Of a stretch of 64,000 nucleotides of DNA, positions 1-7,406 are shown one piece after another. Made by a program: the position numbers and the translations under genes. Where the stretch lies: NCBI GenBank assembly GCA_032027005.1, contig JAVSMW010000016.1:1-64000 (forward strand), written 5' to 3'. The notes beneath the pieces were generated by a model. That model did no database searches. It saw only the letters and a list, made by a program, of their open reading frames with translations, and was not told the DNA's origin. The DNA comes from JAVSMW01 sp032027005 (GTDB lineage Bacteria; Bacillota; Thermincolia; Thermincolales; UBA2595). How positions within the stretch are numbered: position 1 is the first letter of the stretch; the number at the start of each line of letters is the position of its first letter.

Positions 1-160
1 TTTTTTGACTCTATTTTACCAGTCCATAAAGAAAAAAGCCACTATTATTTCACAGATCGCGCTGTGTCTGGGTTAGGCATGACTTTGACGTGGCCCTGGG
101 TCGGGAAGAAGTAGTGAGTGAAGAGACCCCCATGCCGGATGCGCGGCACAATCTAAAAAT

Positions 161-187
161 CGCACCAGCCACGATCTGGCTGGTGCG
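161..187. repeat. Perfect intergenic hairpin
   Basis: Two 10-nt arms, CGCACCAGCC and GGCTGGTGCG, are perfectly complementary around a 7-nt loop. The hairpin lies downstream of the antitoxin gene that ends at 253, but no T-run follows on either strand, so it is not a clear terminator. The rest of 1-252 contains no supported gene. Confidence 0.5.
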
Positions 188-252
188 TAACGAAACCGCT
201 TACCGGCTTTAGACATGTTGGCGCTCTGATTACTTCTGCTTTTTATCTAATT

Positions 253-1296
253 TTATTTCAATTCCTTTAGCTGCTTTGCTAAACTATATGGGATTATTTG
301 GTTTGGAAAGGTATCGGTATAAGCTTTTTCTCTGTGCATATATTCAACAATCTCTTTTGACCTGTAGTCTTTAAAAGTGGTGGCAACAGTCTCAAGAACA
401 TTTAATTCTTCCAATGAGAAGTCCGAAATACTAACTTCTTGATTTGGGCAAATTCGATAGCTGATATCGTCATAGATCATTTCTTCTAAAACTTTTACAG
501 TCGGCAAATATATTATCTCATCATAAGCAATTGGCAAAGCCCCTAAAGGCATATGTTTATAAACCAAACCCGTCATTGATCTACCATGTCTTCCGTAGAA
601 AATAGCATCGGCATACCATAGTAGTTTCATCAGTTTGACTTTATAGAGATTATCTACAAATTGCGAAAAGTAACCTATAACATTTGCTACCTTTTCAATA
701 TCCAACTTCTTATAACCGTTAAGGTCACTTTCTTCCTCAAAATTTACATAAAGGCTGTTTATCTCTTGTTTCTTTAAATAAAGCTTCCCTACTTCTTCGA
801 CCTTTTTAGCAATGTTCTTGCGGATCTTAGTATACTTATCGGGAATAAATCTTTCTTTATGCTTATCAATACATTCCAACGCAAACAGTGGATTTTCATA
901 TACCATACGCATTATATTATTGTAGGTTTCATCCTGGATTGTTTTGGTCTCATATCTTGTAACAGTCACCTCTCCCCACCCAAACATGGCCGAAAAGTCA
1001 CTTTGTGTTAAACCATAATAGCTTCTGATATTTGCAATTTCTTTAGATGTCAGCAAACCCTTCTTTTGGCGATAAGCATCTCTTGCCCTTAATAAGTTCT
1101 CATCCAAAAAGCCCGCCGGGATAAATTCATTTTCTTCTTCATCGCTTAAAGGGCATAAATAATACACTTCTTCATAATCAACTATCTCATCTTTAACTAA
1201 AGATTGGGTTAATCTTTGCCTTTGCTCTAATGAATGAACTTTATTGCAAATTGGGCAATCCATCTCGATCGTACTAATTAAATATTCTTTAATCAT
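253..1296 (-). CDS. MqsA-type zinc-finger/HTH antitoxin with C-terminal Panacea (SocA-like) domain
   Basis: Probable antitoxin of a type II toxin-antitoxin pair, 347 aa. The N-terminus has an MqsA/YgiT-like finger that looks degenerate: CPIC at residues 14-17, but only one cysteine (C48) where a second CxxC is expected. A helix-turn-helix follows at about 86-118 (LTQSDFSAMFGWGEVTVTRYE), close to the MqsA DNA-binding helix. Residues of about 205-330 match the Panacea/DUF4065 fold (KLMKLLWYADAIFYGRHGR), a domain known to neutralise unrelated toxins. The ATG follows GGGAGTG and lies 26 nt after the toxin gene, so the order is toxin first as in mqsRA. The HTH probably binds the palindrome at 1766-1779 to repress the operon. 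The genes are AT-rich relative to the arginine genes, consistent with transfer. Domain calls are by motif recognition. Confidence 0.8.
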   Translation of the reverse strand: MIKEYLISTIEMDCPICNKVHSLEQRQRLTQSLVKDEIVDYEEVYYLCPLSDEEENEFIPAGFLDENLLRARDAYRQKKGLLTSKEIANIRSYYGLTQSDFSAMFGWGEVTVTRYETKTIQDETYNNIMRMVYENPLFALECIDKHKERFIPDKYTKIRKNIAKKVEEVGKLYLKKQEINSLYVNFEEESDLNGYKKLDIEKVANVIGYFSQFVDNLYKVKLMKLLWYADAIFYGRHGRSMTGLVYKHMPLGALPIAYDEIIYLPTVKVLEEMIYDDISYRICPNQEVSISDFSLEELNVLETVATTFKDYRSKEIVEYMHREKAYTDTFPNQIIPYSLAKQLKELK

Positions 1297-1322
1297 ATTG
1301 TTACACTCCCTTCATACCAGCA

Positions 1323-1736
1323 TCAGGCGTAAGGTTGTTGGTTTGGCAAAGGGTATCTTGCGAAGTGAAAAGAAACGCAAAACACTTTGCAATTTTTCCT
1401 GTCTCTTATCTTCGCCTTTATGTATACCTCTCTATTATTAATAGTTTTACCGAAGGCAAAAAATGGTGGTAAACTGTTATTCTTATCATCAATAAAAGTC
1501 TCCATATACTCTGAAATATCTAAAGCCAAAAGTTGATTTACCACATCATTCTTATCAAAATCAAGGGCCAACAAAGTATTGGCTGTCGTATAGGGATCAG
1601 TTGGCAGCTCACTTTTTTTCTTTGGTAATATATCCAAATCTTTAGACACATCAAAGCTAGAGTCAGTTAATACTTCTTTAAGTTCCTTGAGAAATGCAAT
1701 TACATCATTTTCGGGTGAAATTATCTTTAAGCTCAC
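1323..1736 (-). CDS. MqsR-like toxin (putative)
   Basis: 137 aa from a GTG start preceded by AGGAGGTGAAGGA; an upstream ATG at 1787 is possible in frame but would overlap the -35 box and has no ribosome binding site. The C-terminal half aligns by eye with MqsR mRNA interferases: TANTLLALDFDKNDVV followed by an ExxF segment and a strand VYIKAKI...KVFCVSFH, matching the MqsR pattern of LNADELGLDF, then VYLKITV and LIVSF. MqsR is a RelE-fold RNase cutting mRNA, usually at GCU. The first 45 residues are an extra segment not found in E. coli MqsR (98 aa). Its position directly before an HTH antitoxin supports the call, but the toxic activity is inferred. Confidence 0.6.
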   Translation of the reverse strand: MSLKIISPENDVIAFLKELKEVLTDSSFDVSKDLDILPKKKSELPTDPYTTANTLLALDFDKNDVVNQLLALDISEYMETFIDDKNNSLPPFFAFGKTINNREVYIKAKIRDRKNCKVFCVSFHFARYPLPNQQPYA

Positions 1737-1757
1737 TCCTTCACCTCCTGCAATAAC

Positions 1758-1787
1758 ATTATATGCTATCAATTGATAGTATGTCAA
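1758..1787 (-). promoter_or_regulatory. Toxin-antitoxin promoter with palindromic operator
   Basis: On the minus strand TTGACA (1782-1787) and TATAAT (1758-1763) are separated by 18 bp. The spacer holds a perfect 14-bp palindrome, CTATCAATTGATAG (1766-1779). Both boxes are consensus. Transcription would begin about 1751, just upstream of the AGGAGG at 1744-1749. A repressor on the palindrome would block RNA polymerase, as expected for antitoxin autoregulation. Confidence 0.8.
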
Positions 1788-1995
1788 TTCAAGGACTTTA
1801 TTTTGATAATTATATCATTAACAAAATTTCAAATAATAAACCTAAAAAAATAAAAAGCCGATCAAAGCAATTTCAATCCTAACCTCAAACCCAGTTTTGA
1901 ACACAAACACCACCTCCACCATCGACCGCACTCCCTCTCTCCACTATGTATAATTATCCCAATTACTGCCTATCCTCTAAGAGAGGTGGTTTTTA

Positions 1996-2769
1996 ATGAT
2001 ATTAATTAAAAATCTGTTGGAACGAACCAAGTTAATTATCTATATTTTAGTTATTATAATTGCCTTCTTGGTCTTTGCCCTGGCCTATCACGAGCCCCAG
2101 GTGAGTATTAAACCGGTCAGGGAAAGCCAACTTGATGAGACCCAAAAACTGCTTAGGGAAAATCAGGGGCTCCGGGAGAGATTGGCCCGGCTCGAACCTG
2201 TGACCCCGGTAAAAATAGTTACAGCCCATAAGCCATCTACCACGGCCTTTACTCTACCAGCTATTTCCGTAATGGCTGAAGGAACAATGATTCCTTTTAC
2301 TACAGTTTACCATGACAACACCTGGGTAAGACCTGATTATGAGCCATATTGGCACAGCAACAACGGCCAATGGAGCAACCTCCCTGGCCGTATCCGTTCC
2401 TCATATCATCGTCTTTTCGTCACCCTGGGCACGAAGAGCCTGTGGAATGAGACAATCCACGAAAGCGGAATTGCCGAACTGGCTGATCAGATAAAGTTAC
2501 CCCTGGATAAAAACCATCCCGGGGATACCATTGCAGTTGTGGCTCTGCAACACGAAATTTTCGATGTGGTGGTTTTGAATAACCAGGTCATTCTGATCGG
2601 TACACCGTCAAGAACCGGAGTTCAGGTCCTGGCCATCCAAAAACAGGATCTGGTCCAGAGTGTTTCCGGAGAGCTGGAGGCCCAGAACGACAGTCAGGAA
2701 TACCTATTTCAGATGGTCACACCTGATGGGTACGAAATAGACTATAGCAGCGTAATTGTAAACTTTTAA
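1996..2769 (+). CDS. Membrane-anchored hypothetical protein
   Basis: 257 aa, not recognised as a known family. Residues of about 10-31 are a strongly hydrophobic helix (KLIIYILVIIIAFLVFALAY) after a short basic N-terminus, giving one membrane anchor with the bulk outside the cell. Residues 42-68 (ESQLDETQKLLRENQGLRE) look like a short coiled coil. The remainder is a soluble domain rich in aromatic and beta-type segments without cysteines or an obvious active site. The ATG follows AGAGGTGG. It is one of the few plus-strand genes and stands alone, followed immediately by a period-7 repeat array. Confidence 0.75.
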   Translation: MILIKNLLERTKLIIYILVIIIAFLVFALAYHEPQVSIKPVRESQLDETQKLLRENQGLRERLARLEPVTPVKIVTAHKPSTTAFTLPAISVMAEGTMIPFTTVYHDNTWVRPDYEPYWHSNNGQWSNLPGRIRSSYHRLFVTLGTKSLWNETIHESGIAELADQIKLPLDKNHPGDTIAVVALQHEIFDVVVLNNQVILIGTPSRTGVQVLAIQKQDLVQSVSGELEAQNDSQEYLFQMVTPDGYEIDYSSVIVNF

Positions 2770-2776
2770 AAAAGTG

Positions 2777-2885
2777 AACAGTAATCAGTGATCAGTTACT
2801 GTCAACAGTTTACTGTTTACTGTTTACTGTTTACTGTTTACTGTTTACTGTTTACTGTTTACTGTTTACTGTTTACTGTTTACTG
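2777..2885 (+). repeat. Period-7 repeat array after the stop codon of the 1996-2769 gene
   Basis: Starting 8 nt after the TAA, the sequence runs in units of 7: TGAACAG, TAATCAG, TGATCAG, then a switch to eleven exact tandem copies of TTTACTG (2809-2885). TTTACTG is the reverse complement of CAGTAAA, so the array changes orientation part way. The first units each begin with a stop codon on the gene's strand. The apparent reading frame through it (FTVYCLL repeats) is an artefact. Confidence 0.95.
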
Positions 2886-3118
2886 CTGTTTACTCACCAC
2901 TCCCCACTCTTCCACCGAAGATAATTATTCAAATCCTGGAGGGTCTCCACCCCATGCGGTGATAACTGTTTATTATGTTTTATTTTCGGAGCCAATTAGC
3001 AGAATATCCCCTGAACGACTGCTCACAGTTCTCCGATAATAGAACAAGTACAATTGGTTGGTTTTTCTTTTGCGCACAGAAAAGACGCGCTCCATTTGGT
3101 TCTCATGAAAGCGCGCCT

Positions 3119-3167
3119 GAACAAAACCAGCAGGCGGGTTATGACAACCCGTCTGCTGGTTTTGTTC
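3119..3167 (-). terminator. menG terminator overlapping its coding end
   Basis: Two 22-nt arms (3119-3140 and 3146-3167) pair with a single wobble around a 5-nt loop. On the minus strand the 5' arm encodes the last residues of MenG and the TAA lies at the arm-loop junction; the 3' arm ends GGTTTTGTTC. It closes the arginine-menG transcription unit. There is no long T-run beyond the stem, so the mechanism is not certain. Confidence 0.7.
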
Positions 3168-3876
3168 CCTCAACTATGGCTACTGCGCCACCCATCAAAT
3201 TAATGTACCGGGTCCGCGTAAGACCCGCCTGTTTGAAAAGTTCGGCTAATTCCCACTGTGGAGGAAAGGCCTTGGCTGAATCGTGCAGATAACCATAAGC
3301 CCCCTTATTTCCCGCCCAAAGCCTGCCCATGGCTGGTATAACTTTCTCAAAAAACAGCCAATAGCCCTGCTTGAATACCGGCACGGTAGGCTGGGCCATA
3401 TCGAGAGAAACGACCTTACCACCGGGCTTGACTACCCTGGCCATCTCAGTCACCGCAGTTAAGATGTCGGGAACGTTACGAAGTCCCCAGCCGACTGTGG
3501 CACAGTCAAAGGTATTATCTGCAAAAGGTAATTCCATGGCATTACCCTGAATAAACTGAACGTTGTCTTGCAGGGGGAATTCTCTGATATTTTCCCTGGC
3601 TACAGCCAGCATATTCTCAGAAAAGTCCAACCCTACAACTTGCCCAGCGGTACCTGCGACCTTGGCTAACTCCATCGACAGCATTCCTGTCCCACAGCAT
3701 ACATCAAGGGCATAGCCCCCTTCTTTAATCCCGGAGCTGGCAACCGTCAGCTTTCTCCAGGCTTTATCACGGCCAATAGTCATCAGGGAATTCATCAGAT
3801 CATATCGCCGGGCTATGGAATTGAATAAGTCTCGGACAAAGCGTTCTTTGTTTTCTTTACTGGGCAGATTAGCCAA
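3139..3876 (-). CDS. menG: Demethylmenaquinone methyltransferase
   Basis: MenG/UbiE, 245 aa, uses S-adenosylmethionine to methylate demethylmenaquinone in the last step of menaquinone synthesis at the membrane. Visible motifs: FNSIARRYDLMNSLMTIGRD near the N-terminus, the SAM motif I VCCGTGMLSMELAK at about 60-72, GLDFSENML, and the UbiE signature VGWGLRNVPD. The start is TTG at 3876, preceded by GGAGGAAATAGAC; this ribosome binding site lies in the last codons of argH, whose TAG is 2 nt before the start, so the two are translationally coupled. A menaquinone step fits a respiring anaerobe with cytochromes. Confidence 0.95.
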   Translation of the reverse strand: MANLPSKENKERFVRDLFNSIARRYDLMNSLMTIGRDKAWRKLTVASSGIKEGGYALDVCCGTGMLSMELAKVAGTAGQVVGLDFSENMLAVARENIREFPLQDNVQFIQGNAMELPFADNTFDCATVGWGLRNVPDILTAVTEMARVVKPGGKVVSLDMAQPTVPVFKQGYWLFFEKVIPAMGRLWAGNKGAYGYLHDSAKAFPPQWELAELFKQAGLTRTRYINLMGGAVAIVEGTKPADGLS

Positions 3877-3878
3877 GT

Positions 3879-5267
3879 CTATTTCCTCCAGTCAATTTCA
3901 TCGAGCCACTGTTTGGCCAGGCGCACTGATTCAGCCACTGCCAATGGTGCCGGGCCACCGGCTACGTTGCGGGCTGCCACGCACTTTTCAATATTTATGG
4001 CATCATAGATATCGTTTTCAATCACCTCTGAGGCTTCTTTGTATTCTTCTAAATTCAGTTCCTCAAGGGATTTACCTTTCTGAATACAATCCAGAACAAG
4101 CCTGCCAACAATTTCATGGGCCTTCCTAAAAGGAATTCCCTTCTTGGCCAGGTAATCAGCCACTTCGGTCGCATTGGTGAAACCACCTCTGGCAGCCCTG
4201 GCCATCTTTTCCGGGCGCACCCTCATGGTCCGGACCATTGGCGTAAAGACCATTAAGCACCCTTTTACCGTATCAATTGCATCAAACAGGGCTTCCTTAT
4301 CTTCCTGCATATCCTTATTATAGGCTAAAGGAAGCGATTTCATCACTGTCAGCAGGGCCATCAAATCTCCATAAACCCTGCCCGTTTTACCCCTGATCAG
4401 TTCAGCCACATCGGGATTCTTTTTCTGGGGCATAATACTGCTCCCGGTAGAATATGCGTCATCCAGCTCGGCGAACTGAAATTCCGCTGACGACCAGAGT
4501 ATGATTTCTTCACAGAAACGACTCAGGTGCATCATAATAATCGCAGCCACGGCCGAAAATTCAATTGCAAAGTCCCGGTCACTGACACCGTCCAAACTGT
4601 TTTGGGTAATTCCGGCAAACCCGAGTTCAGCCGCTACAAAGGACCTGTCGAGGGGAAAAGTTGTCCCGGCCAGAGCCCCCGATCCCAGCGGCATTAAATC
4701 TGTTCTTCTGTAGCAGTCATGCAGCCGGTCAGCATCCCGTTGAAACATTTGAAAATAAGCCATCAGGTGGTGCCCCAGCGTAATGGGCTGAGCCCGCTGC
4801 AGATGTGTATATCCGGGCATGACAGTTTCTGTATGCAGTTCAGCAAGGTCGACCAGGGTCTTCAAAAGCTGGCCCAGCAGTTTTCCGGTTTCCTGAATTT
4901 CTATCTTGAGATGCATGCGTATATCCAAGGCCACCTGATCGTTCCTGCTGCGCGCCGTATGCAGCTTGCGGCCCACATCACCAACCCGCTCCGTCAGCAG
5001 TTTTTCAATATTCATATGAATATCTTCCGCTCCGACCTCAAACTCTACCAGCCCGGCTTCAATATCCTCCAAAATTCCCTGCAGCCCATTGATGATTATC
5101 TCTGCCTCGGCAGCCGAAATAATCCCCTGCCTGCCCAGCATCCCGGCATGCGCAATACTGCCCCTGATATCCTCACGATACAGTCTTTGGTCAAAAGAAA
5201 TGGAGGAATGAAAGTCTTCTACTACTTTATCAGTCCCTTTGGTAAAACGTCCCCCCCATAACTTCAT
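3879..5267 (-). CDS. argH: Argininosuccinate lyase
   Basis: 462 aa, the normal family length. Cleaves argininosuccinate to arginine and fumarate, the last step of arginine synthesis. Recognised by MKLWGGRFTKGTD at the N-terminus, the ARSRNDQVALD segment, the TxxQ-type GYTHLQRAQPITL, and the fumarase/lyase-superfamily signature GSSIMPQKKNPD (catalytic serine loop, about residues 276-287). The ATG has a GGAGG ribosome binding site. It is the last arg gene in the cluster, 31 nt after a small membrane-protein gene and coupled to menG. Confidence 0.97.
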   Translation of the reverse strand: MKLWGGRFTKGTDKVVEDFHSSISFDQRLYREDIRGSIAHAGMLGRQGIISAAEAEIIINGLQGILEDIEAGLVEFEVGAEDIHMNIEKLLTERVGDVGRKLHTARSRNDQVALDIRMHLKIEIQETGKLLGQLLKTLVDLAELHTETVMPGYTHLQRAQPITLGHHLMAYFQMFQRDADRLHDCYRRTDLMPLGSGALAGTTFPLDRSFVAAELGFAGITQNSLDGVSDRDFAIEFSAVAAIIMMHLSRFCEEIILWSSAEFQFAELDDAYSTGSSIMPQKKNPDVAELIRGKTGRVYGDLMALLTVMKSLPLAYNKDMQEDKEALFDAIDTVKGCLMVFTPMVRTMRVRPEKMARAARGGFTNATEVADYLAKKGIPFRKAHEIVGRLVLDCIQKGKSLEELNLEEYKEASEVIENDIYDAINIEKCVAARNVAGGPAPLAVAESVRLAKQWLDEIDWRK

Positions 5268-5298
5268 TAAAACTTCCTCCTTATCACATACCTGAGGG

Positions 5299-5574
5299 CT
5301 ACCTGCTTTGCCAGAGACTTAACACCAATACCAGCCAGATAGCCTCAAGAATTATAAATATCATTCCCATTCGCTTAGTTCTGTTAATCTGGCTGGTTAT
5401 TTCATTATCCAGCCATTTTTTAAATTCCGGATCTTTTTTGGCGTTATCCCAGTGGCTCTCCTTTATTCTCCGGTAAACGATCCGCTCAGGCCGGATATAA
5501 TAAAGGCCGCCCAGCAACAGACCAAAAATACTTAATATTATTAAAGTCATCGCCACAACAGGATGCAGATTCAC
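5299..5574 (-). CDS. Small two-helix membrane protein, function unknown
   Basis: 91 aa with hydrophobic helices at about 5-27 (VAMTLIILSIFGLLLGGLYY) and 70-88 (MIFIILEAIWLVLVLSLW), joined by a basic, charged segment with WDNAKKDPEFKKWLDNEI. The start is GTG after AAGGAAG. It sits between argG and argH in the same direction and is presumably co-transcribed; a role in arginine synthesis is not evident. No family was recognised. Confidence 0.75.
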   Translation of the reverse strand: MNLHPVVAMTLIILSIFGLLLGGLYYIRPERIVYRRIKESHWDNAKKDPEFKKWLDNEITSQINRTKRMGMIFIILEAIWLVLVLSLWQSR

Positions 5575-5599
5575 ACCAATCTTCCTTTACCGGTTAATA

Positions 5600-5641
5600 C
5601 TCACTACTTACTACCCACTACCCACTACCCACTACCTACTC
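5600..5641 (-). repeat. Period-7 array at the argG stop codon
   Basis: Six units of 7 bp. On the minus strand the sequence reads TAGG then TAGTGGG three times, TAGTAAG and TAGTGAG. The first TAG is the argG stop codon itself (5636-5638), so the array begins in the last codons of the gene. Every unit starts with TAG. Confidence 0.9.
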
Positions 5642-6847
5642 CTGCAGCCCCGACTTCTCCTTCATAATTGCGCGAACTTTGAGGGGCAAGCCGAACAGGT
5701 TAATAAAACCTTCAGCGTCTTTTTGGTTATATACCTCATCCCGGCCAAAAGTCGAGAATTCTTCATTGTAAAGTGAATAGGGCGACTTAGCACCAGCAGG
5801 GGTACAGCTTCCCTTATAAAGCTTTAACCTGACAGTACCTGTAACAGTTTTTTGAGTAACATTTACAAAGGCATCCAGTGCTTCCCTGAGAGGATGATAC
5901 CATACCCCATAGTAAACAAGTTCAGCATACCGCTGAGCTGCCAAATCTTTATAATGCAGGGTGTCCCTGTCAATGCACAGGAGTTCCAGTTCCCGGTGGG
6001 CAGTATATAATACAGTGCCGCCCGGTGTCTCATAGACTCCTCTTGACTTCATGCCCACCAGCCTGTTTTCTACCATATCAATGATACCCACGCCGTTAGC
6101 TCCGGCTATTTTATTAAGGGTCTGAATCATTGTGACCCCATCCATTGTTTCACCATTGAGCTTAACCGGGATACCCTGGGCAAATTCAATTTCCACATAG
6201 GTCGGCTGGTCGGGGGCCTGCTCTGGGGGCACGGTCAGGAGCAGCATGCTGCCCTTGGGCTCATTCCAGGGATCTTCCAGGTCCTCGCCTTCATGGCTTA
6301 AATGCCACAGGTTGCGGTCCATACTGTACGCATGTCCCTTTTTAACCGGGATGGGAATCCCTCTGGCTTCGGCATAGACAATGGCATCTTCCCTGGAGCG
6401 GATATCCCACTCCCGCCAAGGCGCGACAATCTTTAATTCAGGGGCCAGAGCCTTCACCGTAAGCTCAAACCTGACCTGGTCATTCCCTTTACCGGTAGCA
6501 CCATGGGCTATGGCCTCAGCGCCTTCGGCCCGGGCAATTTCTACTAACCGCTTGGCAATCAGAGGCCTGGCAAAAGATGTGCCCAGCAGGTATTTGCCCT
6601 CATAAACAGCATGGGCTTTCAGGGTCGGCCAGATAAAGTCTTCCACAAACTCTTTTTTGACATCTTCGATATATATCTTACTGGCTCCAGTTTTAATCGC
6701 CTTCTCATTTAACGGTGCCAGTTCCTCCCCCTGGCCCACATCAGCTGCCATGGCAATAACTTCATAACCATAGTTTTCCTTCAGCCAGGGAATAATAATA
6801 GATGTATCCAATCCCCCGGAATAAGCGAGAACAATTTTTTTGGACAT
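5636..6847 (-). CDS. argG: Argininosuccinate synthase
   Basis: 403 aa from the ATG at 6847, which follows AAGGGAGT; an upstream in-frame ATG at 6865 lacks this. Condenses citrulline and aspartate with ATP. Motifs: the N-type ATP pyrophosphatase P-loop AYSGGLDTSI at residues 7-16, ATGKGNDQVRFE, and AYSMDRNLWHLSHEGEDLEDP. Length is typical. It is separated from argF by the ATPase-nuclease pair, which breaks the expected argF-argG adjacency. Confidence 0.97.
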   Translation of the reverse strand: MSKKIVLAYSGGLDTSIIIPWLKENYGYEVIAMAADVGQGEELAPLNEKAIKTGASKIYIEDVKKEFVEDFIWPTLKAHAVYEGKYLLGTSFARPLIAKRLVEIARAEGAEAIAHGATGKGNDQVRFELTVKALAPELKIVAPWREWDIRSREDAIVYAEARGIPIPVKKGHAYSMDRNLWHLSHEGEDLEDPWNEPKGSMLLLTVPPEQAPDQPTYVEIEFAQGIPVKLNGETMDGVTMIQTLNKIAGANGVGIIDMVENRLVGMKSRGVYETPGGTVLYTAHRELELLCIDRDTLHYKDLAAQRYAELVYYGVWYHPLREALDAFVNVTQKTVTGTVRLKLYKGSCTPAGAKSPYSLYNEEFSTFGRDEVYNQKDAEGFINLFGLPLKVRAIMKEKSGLQE

Positions 6848-6887
6848 GTTGATTACTCCCTTCATTATTAGTCTGTGTTTTAATGGG

Positions 6888-7403
6888 TTACACTCTAGAT
6901 ATCAGGAACGAAGAATATGCGGGATTGGAGTTCCATTCAGCAATTGAAAGTATCTCGAAATCGTTTATCAATTCGGTTTTTATTTCCGGTTCATTTTGCA
7001 GGTCAAATGGAAGTTTTCTGCTGATTTTGTTTCTTAAGCTTTTTCGCGTAACACTGTCTGCCAAATTACATTCCAAAACATAAACATACTTATATTTTTT
7101 GCTTTTTTGGCAGCCCAATATGTAAATAAGGCTTCCATAAAATTTCCTGGCTATGCTCTGGTAATGCTCGTCACTAACCAATTTAGCAACAAAAGCACCA
7201 GGATTTACAACATTGATTACATCAGTATTTTTGTATTCCACAAAAACAATTTCCGTATCAGTTTCAGCAATAAAATCCACACTGTTTAATACAGCATGGA
7301 TTTTGGAAGTATATTTTCCAGTAAGTTGATCGGTTGACCACACGGCTTTTGTAAAATCAAAATAATACTGTTTATTCTCATCTTGATACTTAAACCCAGC
7401 CAT
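6888..7403 (-). CDS. Putative PD-(D/E)xK-type nuclease paired with an ATPase
   Basis: 171 aa, not assigned to a named family. It contains NSVDFIAETDTEIVFVEYKN: D43, then E56-x-K58 on a hydrophobic strand, the spacing and context of a restriction-endonuclease (PD-(D/E)xK) active site. The rest is mixed alpha/beta with a basic C-terminal half (KSKKYKYVYVLE, RKSLRNKISRK). Its ATG is 3 nt after the ATPase stop, so the two proteins are made together. Both are AT-rich compared with the flanking arg genes. Likely an ATPase-activated nuclease in defence; that is inference from gene pairing and one motif. Confidence 0.6.
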   Translation of the reverse strand: MAGFKYQDENKQYYFDFTKAVWSTDQLTGKYTSKIHAVLNSVDFIAETDTEIVFVEYKNTDVINVVNPGAFVAKLVSDEHYQSIARKFYGSLIYILGCQKSKKYKYVYVLECNLADSVTRKSLRNKISRKLPFDLQNEPEIKTELINDFEILSIAEWNSNPAYSSFLISRV

Positions 7404-7406
7404 GTT

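Noticed and set aside
2788..3039. 83-codon frame through the TTTACTG array
   Set aside because: Low-complexity translation of a period-7 repeat; no start signal.
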